From Pseudoscleropodium purum (Eukaryota > Streptophyta > Bryopsida > Hypnales > Brachytheciaceae), in NCBI GenBank assembly GCA_963969395.1, contig OZ017800.1, positions 9,890,479 through 9,954,478 of the forward strand: a stretch of DNA of 64,000 nt, written 5' to 3'. The position numbers were made by a program, and so were the translations under genes. Each line of letters starts with the position of its first letter. The first letter of the stretch is position 1. The notes under the pieces were generated by a model. It did no database searches. It saw only the letters and a program-made list of their open reading frames with translations, and had not been told where the DNA came from. Positions 12,452 through 24,300 of this stretch are shown in pieces.

Positions 12452-15400
12452 ATTTTTTTCCAATTGATATTATACTAATTGAAAATAGGAGACATTTTTG
12501 TTGACTTTGTTGGTAGCATCTCACTACTAAATACCCCTTTCCCAAAATGATTGTCTACTTTGAATGTCATGTTTTTTTAAGGTTGTTTTGAATAGTTCAT
12601 ATGGAGGCTTCCTTGTGACTAATTTTTTTGAGTTTCATAAACCTCAATAAGTTTAGTATTTTAAAAAATGGATAGATTTTAAACCACCAATAGTATTGGA
12701 ATTGTATTGAAGAATATTTGAGCATCATAAAAAATTTATAAAAAATTCAAAATCATTCAACTATTTGGATCTTTTCTATACATTGACTATAATATAGTAC
12801 TACTATGGCCTTTGTTGAAATTACAACTTGCATTCTATTGGGCATATTAGAAAGAAGCCTTTGCAATTGTTGTAGAGTTATTTGATCCTATACTCTTTGA
12901 ATTTTTTGTATCATTTTTGTTCTTTGGCTTGCTTTAGTATTGTAATAAAAGATTTTGACTATCTTCCAAAGGTTCTCTTGTTTGTTGAATTTTCAACATT
13001 TGACAATAAAAAATATGTTGTCCAATATGTGTAGAGTACTTTCTTAAGGGAGCCTTTGTTGAATAATATTATGGCTAGTTTCCATATATATATGAATGGT
13101 TTTGCATAAGTGTTTTCCTACTTATTAATAGCAAGATATTATAATATGTTTCAATAACTTATTCAAATGTAATGGACTCCAAAAGTAAGTGACAAAAAAT
13201 TCATCATAACCAATCATCATCTTTTTAATGATCAAATTTATAAAAAAAAGAATTGTAGAAGATATATGAAATAAACACCAAAAAATCTATAATTTGAAAA
13301 TAGACAACCTAGATACTCTTCTTTTGCAATTCTATCATTTCTAAAAGTAAACTTTTTCCTTAATGAAAACCCAATTCAAATTTTCCTTTAAAACACACCT
13401 TAAAGCTTGGATGATATCTACCAATTAATAGCTGGAACAATAATTTTTGGTACTCTTTGAAGTCATCTAATAACCCTTACAATTTATGAGTGCCTCCTAA
13501 AGGCTACTAGTTTTCTTTAAAGAAACTTCAATCTTAGTGATTATATATATTGACAACAAGATCATGGAAACATCAATCTTATCAATACAAGTCTTATCAA
13601 CACAAGTCTTTCTTGGAATCTTTAGCTAAATTTGTTTCTTAAACTTTCTTTATAGAATATACTATTTTGTACAATTCTTTCCACTTCTTGAGCATTCTTG
13701 TGCACTCTTTTGTACCACCTTCTTAGTTAACTCACTCAACTTTTTAGAAAAAACTTTATCAATACCATGTCTTGCCTATTCTTTAAGTTTTTCTTAAAAA
13801 CTTTGTCAATATTATGTCCTATGTACTTGCTATAATTGTCTTTGATTTTCTTGTTCTAAAAAATATTGACTTTTTATACCCCCACTTCTTATTTAAAATC
13901 TTTGCATATTTCAAATTTTCAACTATAGTTGGTATTACCATTGACAATACTAATATGAGCAAAGGATAAGGAGTGGATGGTAGTAAGTCATGAGCTTGAA
14001 GATTAAAGTTAAATTTTATTTAATTTTGAGATTACAGCATATTGTTGTATTAGTATAAACACCAATATTGTCTTAGATGGTCTTTTATGACAAATTGCAA
14101 GAATTTTGAGGTTTATATTCAATGAACAAACAAATATAGTTTTTTGTAAATTTAATACAAAATTAGAGTGGCATTGTCAAAATGACAAAATATTCTAATA
14201 CAAGAATATAAGGCTAAATGTTGAAATTTGATACTTGAAAATATAGAATATACTTTGTTGTGAAAATGTAAACAAGTTTGAGTGAAACCAAAAAATCAAG
14301 TGGAAAATATGGATCTAAGGCCTATACTTCAATTATGTAGAGTAAAAATTTGGGCCTAGGAAAGAATCCAAGTGGCCCTTTTCATAAATAGAGGTGGAAA
14401 AAGAATCAAAAGAAATGGTCAAAACCAATATATTAAAAGAAAATAGCATCTTAGAAATCCATTATAAATAATTTTGCAAAGAACTCCAAAGATATTCTCA
14501 TAGCATGACTGTTAAGTAGTAGAATTAAGGTGCAATTAGAAGAAATATCCCCCTCTAGAAAAAAAATGAGTATTTTACAAATTGCAAATATGAAAAAAGA
14601 ATGAATGATTATCCATGGGACCAAAAAATCTAGAAGAAATTGCTAGTTACCTACACAATGTAGGACCCGTATGAAGTAAGATTTGATCATGATTAAAACT
14701 ACAACTCAAGATAGAGATCAAACAATCTATGAAGGGAGTCATAGGTAAAGCACCCCATTTCCCTACTTTAGTGAACATTAAATGTAGTTCAAGGATGAAG
14801 CAACAAGTAGAGGCATTCATTTAGTTTGGCAAATTTGCTTTCTACAAAAGTAACAAGTACACCTCACGTGAGTTCCTCCAATTTGTAGAATGTTATATGT
14901 ACTTCCACTTTTACAATCCAAATCATGTGGAATTTTTTTTACTAAAGCTTGCTACTAGTAGAAACCAAATCATTTGCCTTTTCTTTCTAAAGATACATAT
15001 TAGTAGAAAACTATACAACAATCAACAAAAGCTAGTTGACATTTTTTAAGACCCGTGTTGCTGTCAACACAATTTTCTTTTGGCACAACAAACAAAAAAT
15101 ATCATCTAGCTTTGTTGATTGTTACACAACTTTCTACTAGTAGTAGTAAATCTTCCATTACTAAAATAAAGAATAATCTTCTCTGTGTCCCCTTGGCATG
15201 TGCACTTATGTTCTAGATGGTCACAATACATGTTGGTGCATTTTTTAATAGGTAGATATACTAATGGTTGAGGGGAATCAAAAGTCTCCACTTTTTAAGG
15301 CTTAGAAAGTGAGAAGAAGTTTGTAGATTCTTCAAAATATAGTTGAGCTCTTCAATTTTCAAGGCCCTCCCAAATTTTCAAGGTACTTAGATTTATTATT

Positions 15401-16923
15401 GAAGTTTAATCTTGATCCATTTATTTTAGAAAATTTAGAGGGAGATTGATAAAAGAAGTGTATATGTTAGATACTTATTGTATTTGGAAACAAAATTTAC
15501 CTCCACTTATGATTTTGATTTGATGTATTTTAGCAAAATTTAGTCTACAAGAGTCTAAGAAACAATTGAGAGTATGTTGGTAGCTAAAGGGAAGGAAGTG
15601 TGTAATAGAGGAGTATCAACACACTCAAAGTATTTTATTCACATCACAAGAGTTTGTTCCCAAGAATTAGTAGAAGCGCAATATTTAGTCTCGTACAATT
15701 AGCACGAGTCTTAGACCTTAGGGGACAGAGAGGCCTATACACTTGTTGGGATTGATAAAGCTTAAAAATTCAAAATTTATAGGTGCCTCTAAACAAATTA
15801 TTTTCATAACAAAAATGGTACAGGTCCTACTAACCTCTTATTTATGGCAAGAAACTCTACGTGTTAAAGAATGAAGAATTTCAAATTCAATTTGAACATT
15901 GTTGGTTGCTCCTAAAACATTACTCAAGTAGATAAATACATGAATTATGTCTAGTTTATTATTGTCACACAATTTTTTTTGTTTCATCTTAGGCCTCACA
16001 AGTTGTTGAGTTTGTCACCTTTTGCTTATTCAAACCATGTTTTAAGTGTGTTTGATGTAAAATATTTTTTGCTATATAATTGATTATTGAATAAGATGTG
16101 GAAAGATCCTAGTGAAGATATTAGTAAATGTGGATAGAATTTGTAGTAAACTAACATCCTACCTTGACTTCAATGCAAGTGTTGCATATATGACAGTAGG
16201 ACACCATCTCTAGTATAAATAGTACAAAGGCGGAGGTAAAACATGCATGTACAACAATAGAATACCAGAATTATGAGTTGGACTACAGAGATTTTAATGA
16301 TAGTTTAGATGAAGAACAAAATTTAAGCATTGAGCATGGCATAAATGGCCAAATCTATTGTAAATGGTTGTATAATAAGTCACTCATTCATATATAAACC
16401 ATATAAACTCCTTTTTGAGTCTTTAAAAATTCTATCAAATTTCCTTGCAATTCATTTTATGTGTCAACATGTTCAATCTTTAATGTGTTTGCTAGAAGAC
16501 TATCAAAGATCAAGCTTTGTCCAAGGCTAGCTTGACCCTCCAGACTCTAGTTAGATTGTAAGAAAATTCTCTAGGCTCTCTACACCTTCTTCATCTTTTA
16601 GAAGCATGTTATATAAAATGTTGCATGTGAACATGATATTTGCAATCACATCCATATTCAACTAATGGACATGATTGCATATAATTTCAAAATGGTCCTT
16701 GTAAGATCCCAATCCATTATTGGACGTCTCTCTACTAAAACTTCTTATTGCTCAACTAAATGGCTTTTATCCCATTTGAAGGCAAATAGATGCTTTGGTA
16801 GTATTCATCTAAAGTAGTCTTGTTTTAAATAAATACCATCTGTGAGTAAGTTGTATCAATCATACTTATAGCCATCCACTACAACAATGCTAGAGTTTGA
16901 GCATAGGGACCTGAGCCTACCAA
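12452..16923. other. AT-rich gene-free region
   Basis: No gene model could be supported. The only structure noted is the palindromic element at 15000-15141. Short open frames here have no recognisable domain, splice context or repeat partner. Confidence 0.45.
15000..15141. repeat. Small foldback element with ~35-bp arms
   Basis: The left arm (about 15000-15034, starting TAGTAGAAAACTATACAACA) and the right arm (about 15107-15141) are near-perfect reverse complements around a spacer of about 72 bp. A transcript would form a stable hairpin. It may be a MITE remnant; no superfamily can be assigned. Confidence 0.55.
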
Positions 16924-17141
16924 CACTATAAGAAACCCGTGTTCTTGGTAGCAAGCCTAATTTTTTTTAAAACGCATTTTAGGTGATGTTCAATGTGACA
17001 AACCCATGTTTTAATGTCAACAAAAATGTCCCCAAAACATCAATACTAATATAAAAACATGGATTTGTTGCATTGAACATCACCTAAAATCCATTTAAAA
17101 AAATTAGGGCTCGTTTCTAAAAATGTGGGTTTCTTATAGTG
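16924..17141. mobile_element. CACTA-like MITE (218 bp)
   Basis: Both ends read CACTATAAGAAACCC inwards, and the inverted match continues to about 70 bp (the arms end in TTTTAGGTGATGTTCAATG). The terminal pentanucleotide matches the plant En/Spm (CACTA) superfamily. The flanks are CAA and CAT, so a 3-bp target duplication would have decayed by one base. There is no coding capacity. Confidence 0.7.
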
Positions 17142-17437
17142 CATCCTTAAATCCAGGGGTGCTATTTAGTGAGCCTTGGAGCATGAGCCAAAGAGCCGAA
17201 GAGCAAGAGAGCCTTCATAAATTTACATAAAATTTTGTGATTTTTAGGGTGTAGCCCATGACCGTGGAATAGGATTCAAGATTAATTTACAATATGAAAA
17301 CATAAAATACAATGGTAGTTTAGTCATTCTAATTACACAATAGGTTGAGGAATAACATTATACTGTAAAAAAATTATGCAACATCATGCTTATAAAAGAA
17401 ATCAAAACAATATAAAAATGAACGGTCTATATAGACC

Positions 17438-19640
17438 TCATAGAGTATCACCGTGGAAGCTACTACTAGAAGATCTAGAAGTAGAGCTATCATCACAATC
17501 TGATGGTTGAGAGTCGGACTCTATAGCTAAATCATCTATAAACTTTAAAACATGAGGATCTAATTTAGAGGACCACCAAGAGCTTTTAGGGTCATGAATG
17601 TCGAATTAGCCACCTTAGCTACTTCACTTTATGGCTATTGTCTACATTTGAGGTAGCTATATTTTGTAGCTTGTCTAGTGTCAACTCCTCAATAGAATAT
17701 ATGCTCCAGTGCCTTTCAATCTGAGAACAACAATCACCAAATAAATAACTCAAACCTAGAGCTTGCAATGCAAATCATTTAAATTATAAAATGATTGATG
17801 AAGTACCTCTTAAAGCCACTCATCCCCTAAGATTGGATTCGCAACAACAATCTTTAACAACTTCTTGTACAACTTCTTGGTAGTCTCCTTGACAAAGTTC
17901 CTCACAATAGTAGCAATTCCTATGTCATTGACTTCTTCCATTGGAGTATCCTCATGATATTTTTAGACAGCTGTATCTAATGCTGCTGCAATCTCTTACT
18001 AGAAATCCAAAGTCAAATTGAACATGTTACTAAAAAAGTTATCAATAATAACTAGACTGTCACAAATAGCATAGATTGGCAAGAGATGCCAAATGTAATA
18101 GATTCATGAGGACAAGAATCAAACTTACTTGAAAAATAAAAATGTGAAAACCTCCAAAGGCATTGTATATCATGTCTTTCAAATAGTCTTCTCACATGTC
18201 TTGATATCCTTAGAACTAGGAAGCTCATTGAACTTTTCTATCAGCATGGACCCATATTTTCTAACTCAGTACAGTGTGTATATTAGATTTGTCTTCACAT
18301 GAGAGTTTTCGGTGTGCCTAACTACAAGAGCAAGGTCATATAATAAGCTCGTAAAAAAAAGAATAATTCAATGAACTAGAAGATAGACTCCATTCAACAA
18401 CTCAATAAACCAAAAGATAGACTTACTTATTAATATCATGCATGATTTGCATAGTTGTACCAATTTGTTCCTTTGTATCCAATATAATGGAGTCAATAGA
18501 GATGTGCCACATCATATCAGCACTATGCAATTGGGTAATGTATCTCATCCATGCAATGCACCTATAATTACCATCGCAAATAAAGAATTTTACATCCACC
18601 AATTGTTCCAGACCTAATTGGCTTTTAAGGTGGGTGTTGAATTCATTGTTGATAGAATTCCACGAGGTCTCCCACTCTACTTTCTCTACCTTGGAAAAAA
18701 AATCCAACTGACCTTGCTTTTCCAAGATAGAAATGTAAAATACTCTAGCTCCTTCATATCCATGGATAAATTCCCATTCAAGTTTTATTAGACCACATGA
18801 CAACATGGGCCTAACCATTGGTATTGGAACCAATTGACATAAGGGAATCCTTGTGCGTGAATGGTTGTTAGGTTGTAAGCGAAGGTTGGAAATCGTAGAC
18901 ACAAAGTCTAGCTTCTACGCCTTCCGAATAGCATCCTCGCCCTCCAACTATTCTCAATAAAGGACGGCACAACATCAACTATGTCTTCATAAACATCCCC
19001 TTTTTCAAAGATTGATGGTTACTCTTCATCTTGAGACACGTTCTGGATTGTTGAGGCAGCAAATGCCATTGCGTGAACCACCGACATTGAATTTTGAATG
19101 CATGAATATCAAAGATCAAATATCATAAAGTGCAATAAATAAAGTAACAAACAAGGCACATAAAGTATAGAGTATGATGCAACGGCATAGGCCTACCAAA
19201 ACAAAAGTTTCACAAAATCCAATTTAATGTGCAAGAAGCGATTACATAAAATCCCGTGGATGGGGTGTTTAGGTGCAAGTTTTGCTTACGTACTTCCATA
19301 TTCCACAAGGCACAAAAAAAATATGTCCCACTATAAAGAATGTCTACATCATCTCCAAATCTAGAATGTCATCACAATTTTATAGAGATTGATAAAGAAT
19401 ATGAACTTTTTCGTCCAACCCAACTGACGTGCAACAAGATATGGGGGACAACCATTCCCATTTGGTATCCATTTCCAATAGTAATGCATTGAGATTTACC
19501 AATCTCTTCTCCGCAACATCTACAACGTTGTTTAAAAGCCTATCTGCATCATCTTGTGTGGCTTCCAGCAATGGCTCAATATCCATTGGCCTATCTGTTG
19601 TACCTTATGCGACCTCTAGCAGTATAGGGTCCTAAAAGAA
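17438..19640 (-). pseudogene. Decayed multi-exon gene with a ParB-like domain signature
   Basis: Minus-strand protein-like segments follow each other in a plausible order. The N-terminal part (19586-19380) is acidic and helix-like, starting MDIEPLLEATQDDADRLL. A segment at about 19097-18950 contains VPSFIENSWRARMLFGR after an internal stop codon. The longest open frame is 18902-18423 (159 codons). Further segments at about 18330-18130 and 18000-17780 contain several stops. A serine-rich C-terminus ends at 17438 (SSTSRSSSSSFHGDTL). In the 159-codon frame, PIPMVRP (about residues 26-32) and ICDGNYRCIAW (108-118) resemble the opening and DGxHR motifs of ParB/sulfiredoxin-like domains. That is inference from motifs only. 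Stops and frame changes between segments indicate a pseudogene, though some breaks may be introns. I do not recognise the family. Confidence 0.5.
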
Positions 19641-20660
19641 CAAAAGACCACAAAAAAATGAAAAAACATGAAGTCTACCATAGCATTGACAGACAAAATC
19701 ATGCCTACAACTGACGTACAAAGTCATGCATATGAAATGATCGAGGGACCTAGGGTGTTACAATACCAAATATAAAAGAAGAAAATCCTATTTTGTTAAC
19801 TCGAAAATAATAGCCTCAAGGATGTCTCTCAGCACCGAGAGGTTGCTATCAATGGATTTCTATTGCAATTGAGACACAAGTGGAGGTTTGTATCGTTCCC
19901 CCACCCAAACAAATTCAAAATCAGAGGCTGTCACGCAAAGAGGGTCATGCAATAAAGTGCAAAAAAGCAAGCTACCAACACAAAGAGCAACAAACCTTGT
20001 ATAATCGTGACTAAATCAATGAGACAAAAATTAGCTTGACAACCCAAAAAGAGTAGCTTGAAGGGTGCTTCTTGGCCCCAAGAGATTGTTCTCGATGTTC
20101 TACCCTCACAATTGAGATGCGAGAGGGGGGGGGGGGGAGCAGCATAGTGTTCCCCCATCAAAAAAATTTGAAACCGAAGGCGTCATGTGTAGGGGGTGAC
20201 AAGTTGCTTTTTCAACATCACAAGTTGCACATCCCGAATGCCATTCCGGGTATGCTCGATCAAGACTCCATTAAAAGATGACTCTACAACCAACTCTCTA
20301 GTTTGATATTCCAAAGAGAGCATCTTGAAGGAGGCCTCTCGACTATGAGACTCTACTCTCGATGGTCTACTCTCGCAATGAACACTTATGGAGGGATGCA
20401 GTGTTCCCCCTCTAAAAAAATTTGAAATTGGAGGCCGCTACGTGTAGAAGGGGTCAGGGAACAATTGCCTCGCAAAAGGGAACTGTCACGGACGTGCCAT
20501 ACCGGGCCTTATCCAATAGTTTTGTCCCTAATAGAGTCTCCACCGCCTTTACAACAAGGATGCCTCTTAAGAACCTTCTCAAAAGTGGTGGCCTAGTGTA
20601 CAAGTTGTTTCCAATGATTCTAGTAGATTCCAATAGTCTTCATTAATTTCTATTTGTTTT

Positions 20661-20840
20661 CGGAAGCTTCCATAAGCTTCCGGAAGTTTCTACTTAGTTC
20701 TACTAGTTTTCGGAAGCTTCCACAAGCTTCCGGAAGGTTCCATTTGGTTCCACTAGTTTCCGGAAGCTTCTACAAGCTTCCAGGAGGTTCCACTAGATCC
20801 TCCTAGTTTCCGGAAGCTTCCACAAAGCTTCCGGAAAGAC
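20661..20840 (+). promoter_or_regulatory. Heat-shock-element array in the LTR (four 50-bp units)
   Basis: CGGAAGCTTC recurs at 20661, 20711, 20761 and 20811, an exact 50-bp period. Each unit carries GAAGCTTC followed by AAGCTTCCGGAAG. The GAA and TTC triplets fall on a 5-bp grid (offsets 1, 6, 16, 21, and 26 in some units), which is the layout heat-shock factors recognise (nGAAnnTTCn, gap type). The fourth unit has a 1-bp insertion and the third has base changes. Heat response is inferred. Confidence 0.7.
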
Positions 20841-20896
20841 CTATGGATAATTCCAAAGGTTTCCAAGGCCTTATTCCGGAAGGTTCCTTAGTCTAA

Positions 20897-20905
20897 TATA
20901 AATAG
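20897..20905 (+). promoter_or_regulatory. TATA box of the LTR promoter
   Basis: TATAAATAG lies about 60 bp downstream of the heat-shock-element array. Transcription would be expected to start about 30 bp further on, near 20930, in a CT-rich context. Confidence 0.65.
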
Positions 20906-21623
20906 AGAGTCGAGGGCCATTGTCCTTCACTCTCTTCAACACCAGTTGTACCCAGTCATTCTTTGACTTCATGTTATCAATACATCTTCTAGTTTTCTCA
21001 TCTCAAAGCACGTTCTGAGTCATGTGTGAGGAATCCCCTCACTTCTAGCTTGTTCTTGTCTCTGTTTGAGGTATCCCTTCAAATCTGATCTTGGTTCCGT
21101 CCAAGAGTTGTCGTCCGCAACAGGAACCTAATACAAAAAGGGCAGCCTTAAGGTAGCCTCTCAGCACCAAGAGGCTACTTTCGGTGGACAACTCTCAGGA
21201 TGAATATCCAAAGGGGAACACAACATCCCTCCAACAAACTAGAATTCAAACTAAAGGTTGTCATGATTGGGAGAGGGCAGATGTCGAATCAAATTCGAGA
21301 CTATATCAAATTAAAAACTGTTGCCGATACTTTAGCTTCTTGATACGAAATGAGTAGTCTCAGGGTAACCTCTTGGCACTAAGAAATTGCTCTCGATGGA
21401 CAACTCTCGCAATGAATATTCAAAGGGGGGACGCAACATCCCCCACCAAACAAGAATTCAAACTGGACGCGTCAGAAGTGGAAGGGGGCAGATGTCAAGA
21501 CGAAATGGAGACTATATCAAAATGAAATTTTTTGCCGAAACTCTAGGCCCTTGCTCTGAAAAGGGCAGCTTCAAAGTAGCCTCTCGGTACCAAGAGGTTG
21601 CTTTCGGAGGACAAATTTGGTGA

Positions 21624-22880
21624 TGTTTAAGACTAATCCAGTCCCAAAATAGGAACGCAATGCTCTGAATCAAAAAACGAAGTTGGTGTTATTGTCAACC
21701 CAGTGAAGCGATTGATTTGTAAAACCTGCGTATCCTTGTTGAACAATGTTATCAAGTCCGGCCTGTTCTTGAAAGACAGGTATGACAAAGGAAAACAAAA
21801 AGAACCCAATGCATCCCTAACTTTGCTAAATTAGTGTTCTCTGCGCAAACTTTCTACAATTTTGAATTGACATTGGCATTTAATCTGTATTAGGTTTAAT
21901 TCCATGCATAGATCTTGAGTGGTTCATAAACTATACTAGACAAGCTAAAAATATCATAGGTTGGAATTGGGCTAACGATGTCTTAGGGCGTACAACCTCG
22001 TACAACCTGAGAAATACTAGTCAATCTTCTTCACTACCTAAACTATTGAACAGAAATCATCACATACTTCATTGCCAAAATTAAGAGCCACCCATCAATT
22101 AATTAATCAAGTTTCTTCAGCATCACAATTAGAAAAACTTACATTCATCTAGGTATCTATTCAGAAGCTTTATATTCATATTTGAGTGTAGCTTTTTTAG
22201 GTATGAAAAACGAACACATAGTTTTTTTCAAAAATCCACTTCATTGAATTAAATTGAAAATATTTGAGTGAACTAAATACTTCCGGACTTTCAATATGTG
22301 AGCGTAGCGAACAAAAATCATAGACTTGTATATATTCTTGAAGAGGCCACTTGCAGAGTGTATACCCGCAAGTACTCTCTTCGTCCTTCCCCTTTTAAAC
22401 TGAGAAAATCCTTACCTACATTAGCCATGAACATAGCCTCCGTTACCATTTTCACTTAGCCAACACTTGCCAAGCATCTACCAAATTAGGCTGGAATGTC
22501 GAAGCAAGTTGAGCATTTGATAAATAATATGTACTTTCTACGAGTCAAAATCCTACATAGCAAGCAAAACATGATGTTAGCTTCCTAGAATCTAATTTCT
22601 CAAGTGGTACAATTCTCCAACTTGAAACATTCCCCATACAATTATAGACAATACTCTCTCCAATATGAATGATCACTTTCCAGCACGAGAAATTATGCAA
22701 CTAGATTTGTTTTTCAAACACCTTCAACTAAAAGGTAGTCAATCCTCTACTTAAATCTTCACTTGTCCAGATGGCAGACTCTGCCACAACTATATGTGAT
22801 AGAATACATCCGAGGCTTCCATTTAATTGCACAGAGGTGCATGTATACTCATAAGGCAAAATACAAAATTTGTATCCTAA
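21624..22880. other. Gene-free spacer
   Basis: AT-rich sequence between two repeat clusters. No coding potential, transposon ends or RNA gene was recognised. Confidence 0.4.
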
Positions 22881-22889
22881 GCACTATGA

Positions 22890-23700
22890 TGACATACAAA
22901 GTCAAGCCATAGAGTCTTACAATTACTACTAAGAAGTATTTCAAATTAAATGAAGCACATAAAAATCTCATTCGAGGAAGACACTACAATACAAGAATCC
23001 AGAATCTAACAACCTCATCCTCAGTCTTCAAACTTTGATTCAAGTTTTTTCAACCAAGATGATCCATGTGGATGAAAAATCTACATATTATTTTCAAAGC
23101 ATACACAAATTGAAGCAAGTCTTATAGAGGCTTACCGAAGTTGACTTGAGCTGCCATATCTATACTCTTACAAATTACTACTCAAAAGCCATTCAAAATA
23201 CATGAAACGCAAAGAAAATCATAGAGCTCTCTATATAAAGATTGCACTATACAAGATTCAAGAATCTCTCAATTTCATCCTCAATCTCAAAATTTCAATT
23301 CCAATTTCTCTCTCTAAGACCACGTCATACAAGATTCAAGAACATTGCCATCTCAGCCTCAATCTTGGAATTTTGATTCAAAGAAGCTCAATGCTCGAGG
23401 AAAATCTACACATTACACGTGAGGCATCCACAAGAGGAAACGAGTTTTCTTGAGACAAACCATACATACCGAGTTAAGAAGCCATATCTGTACAGTCTTA
23501 TAATTAATGCAGATGCCATTCATTATAGATGAAGCACAAAACTCTATAGTACAAAGACTATACAAACCACATAGAACAACACGAAGCTCTCAGTACAAAG
23601 ATTGCATACAATACAAGATTCAAGAGTCTCTCAATCTCATCCAAGTTTTTTTGAAATTTTGATTCTAATTTCTCAAACAAAGCACATTGTCAATCCATGT
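22890..23700. repeat. Degenerate tandem repeats of about 250-330 bp
   Basis: Similar blocks begin near 22900, 23148 and 23480. Each runs from a CCATA(T/G)...TCTTACAATTACTAC-like part through a GAAGCACA/AACTCTATAGTA-like part to ACAAGATTCAAGAATCTCTCAATCTCATCC. Divergence and indels are considerable. The short open frames are not conserved between units. Confidence 0.5.
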
Positions 23701-23968
23701 ATAGGCAATATTCCACTCAGAGACAAGTCTTTGCAAAGCCATACCATATCAAACATGAACGCGTAATCCAAATTGACAATAGATGCACATATCAATAGAA
23801 GTTCTTGCCATTGAGAGAAACTTAAATGTAAATGGCTCGTTAATGCATACCTTGTTAACAAGGAGATACCCACCTTGGACAAGATCTTCAAGAGACCAAC
23901 TCTCACTTCTTGCAAGCAACAACATAATAGCTCCAAAACTCAGTGAAGCACAGAACTCTATAGTAGGG

Positions 23969-24300
23969 GTCAAACCTCACTTAATTATATTATGCTTAAG
24001 AATTCCAAAAGCATAAAGAATTTACAAAATGAAAGGGTGCTACCCATTCTCCATTCACTACTGCTAATGAACACAAATGTTTACGTGAAGTAATTAGAAT
24101 TTGAAATAATTGAAGAATATTTCAACAATTCAACCTCTTGTTGATTTTAAATAGAAACTTTGAGAGATCTTGAATTTCCAAGCTATGTTATTCCATGTGG
24201 TGACAAACCACATCATGTATTCACCAATCGCAATGATATTTCATTGATTGCTTTAAATGAATGAAAATTCGTTCCACAGTTAAATTAAGTGAGGTTTGAC
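23969..24300. mobile_element. Putative MITE with 18-20 bp terminal inverted repeats
   Basis: GTCAAACCTCACTTAATTA at the left end is matched at the right end by the reverse complement TAAATTAAGTGAGGTTTGAC. The element is 332 bp and has no coding capacity. No clear target duplication is visible, so I do not assign a superfamily. Confidence 0.5.

Larger units (their letters stand above)
20485..21122 (+). mobile_element. Solo LTR (638 bp) with a perfect 5-bp target duplication
   Basis: The element begins TGTCACGGACGTGCC and ends GTCGTCCGCAACA, giving canonical TG...CA termini. It is flanked on both sides by GGAAC (20480-20484 and 21123-21127). No primer-binding site, polypurine tract, gag or pol follows, so it is a solo LTR left by LTR-LTR recombination. 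The U3-like part holds an array of heat-shock-element motifs and a TATA box; the R/U5-like part follows. Ty1/copia or Ty3/gypsy cannot be decided without internal sequence. It sits inside the tandem array at 19.8-21.6 kb. Orientation is set by the TATA box. Confidence 0.88.
19800..21615. repeat. Degenerate tandem array, about six units, interrupted by a solo LTR
   Basis: Related blocks recur near 19805, 20050, 20320, 21150, 21360 and 21560. Each contains versions of CTCTCGGCACCAAGAGGTTGC, then TCGATGGACAACTCTCGCAA, then a purine-rich GGGGGGA...CAACATCCCCC segment and a GAGGGGGTCA-like end. Spacing is about 200-270 bp outside the LTR. Divergence between units is high. The 20050 unit has a run of 13 G at 20125-20137. 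Short open frames in the array are not conserved between units, so it is probably not coding. Confidence 0.6.

Noticed and set aside
20485..21122. Complete LTR retrotransposon
   Set aside because: Only one LTR is present and the identical GGAAC flanks directly abut it, so there is no internal region in this copy.
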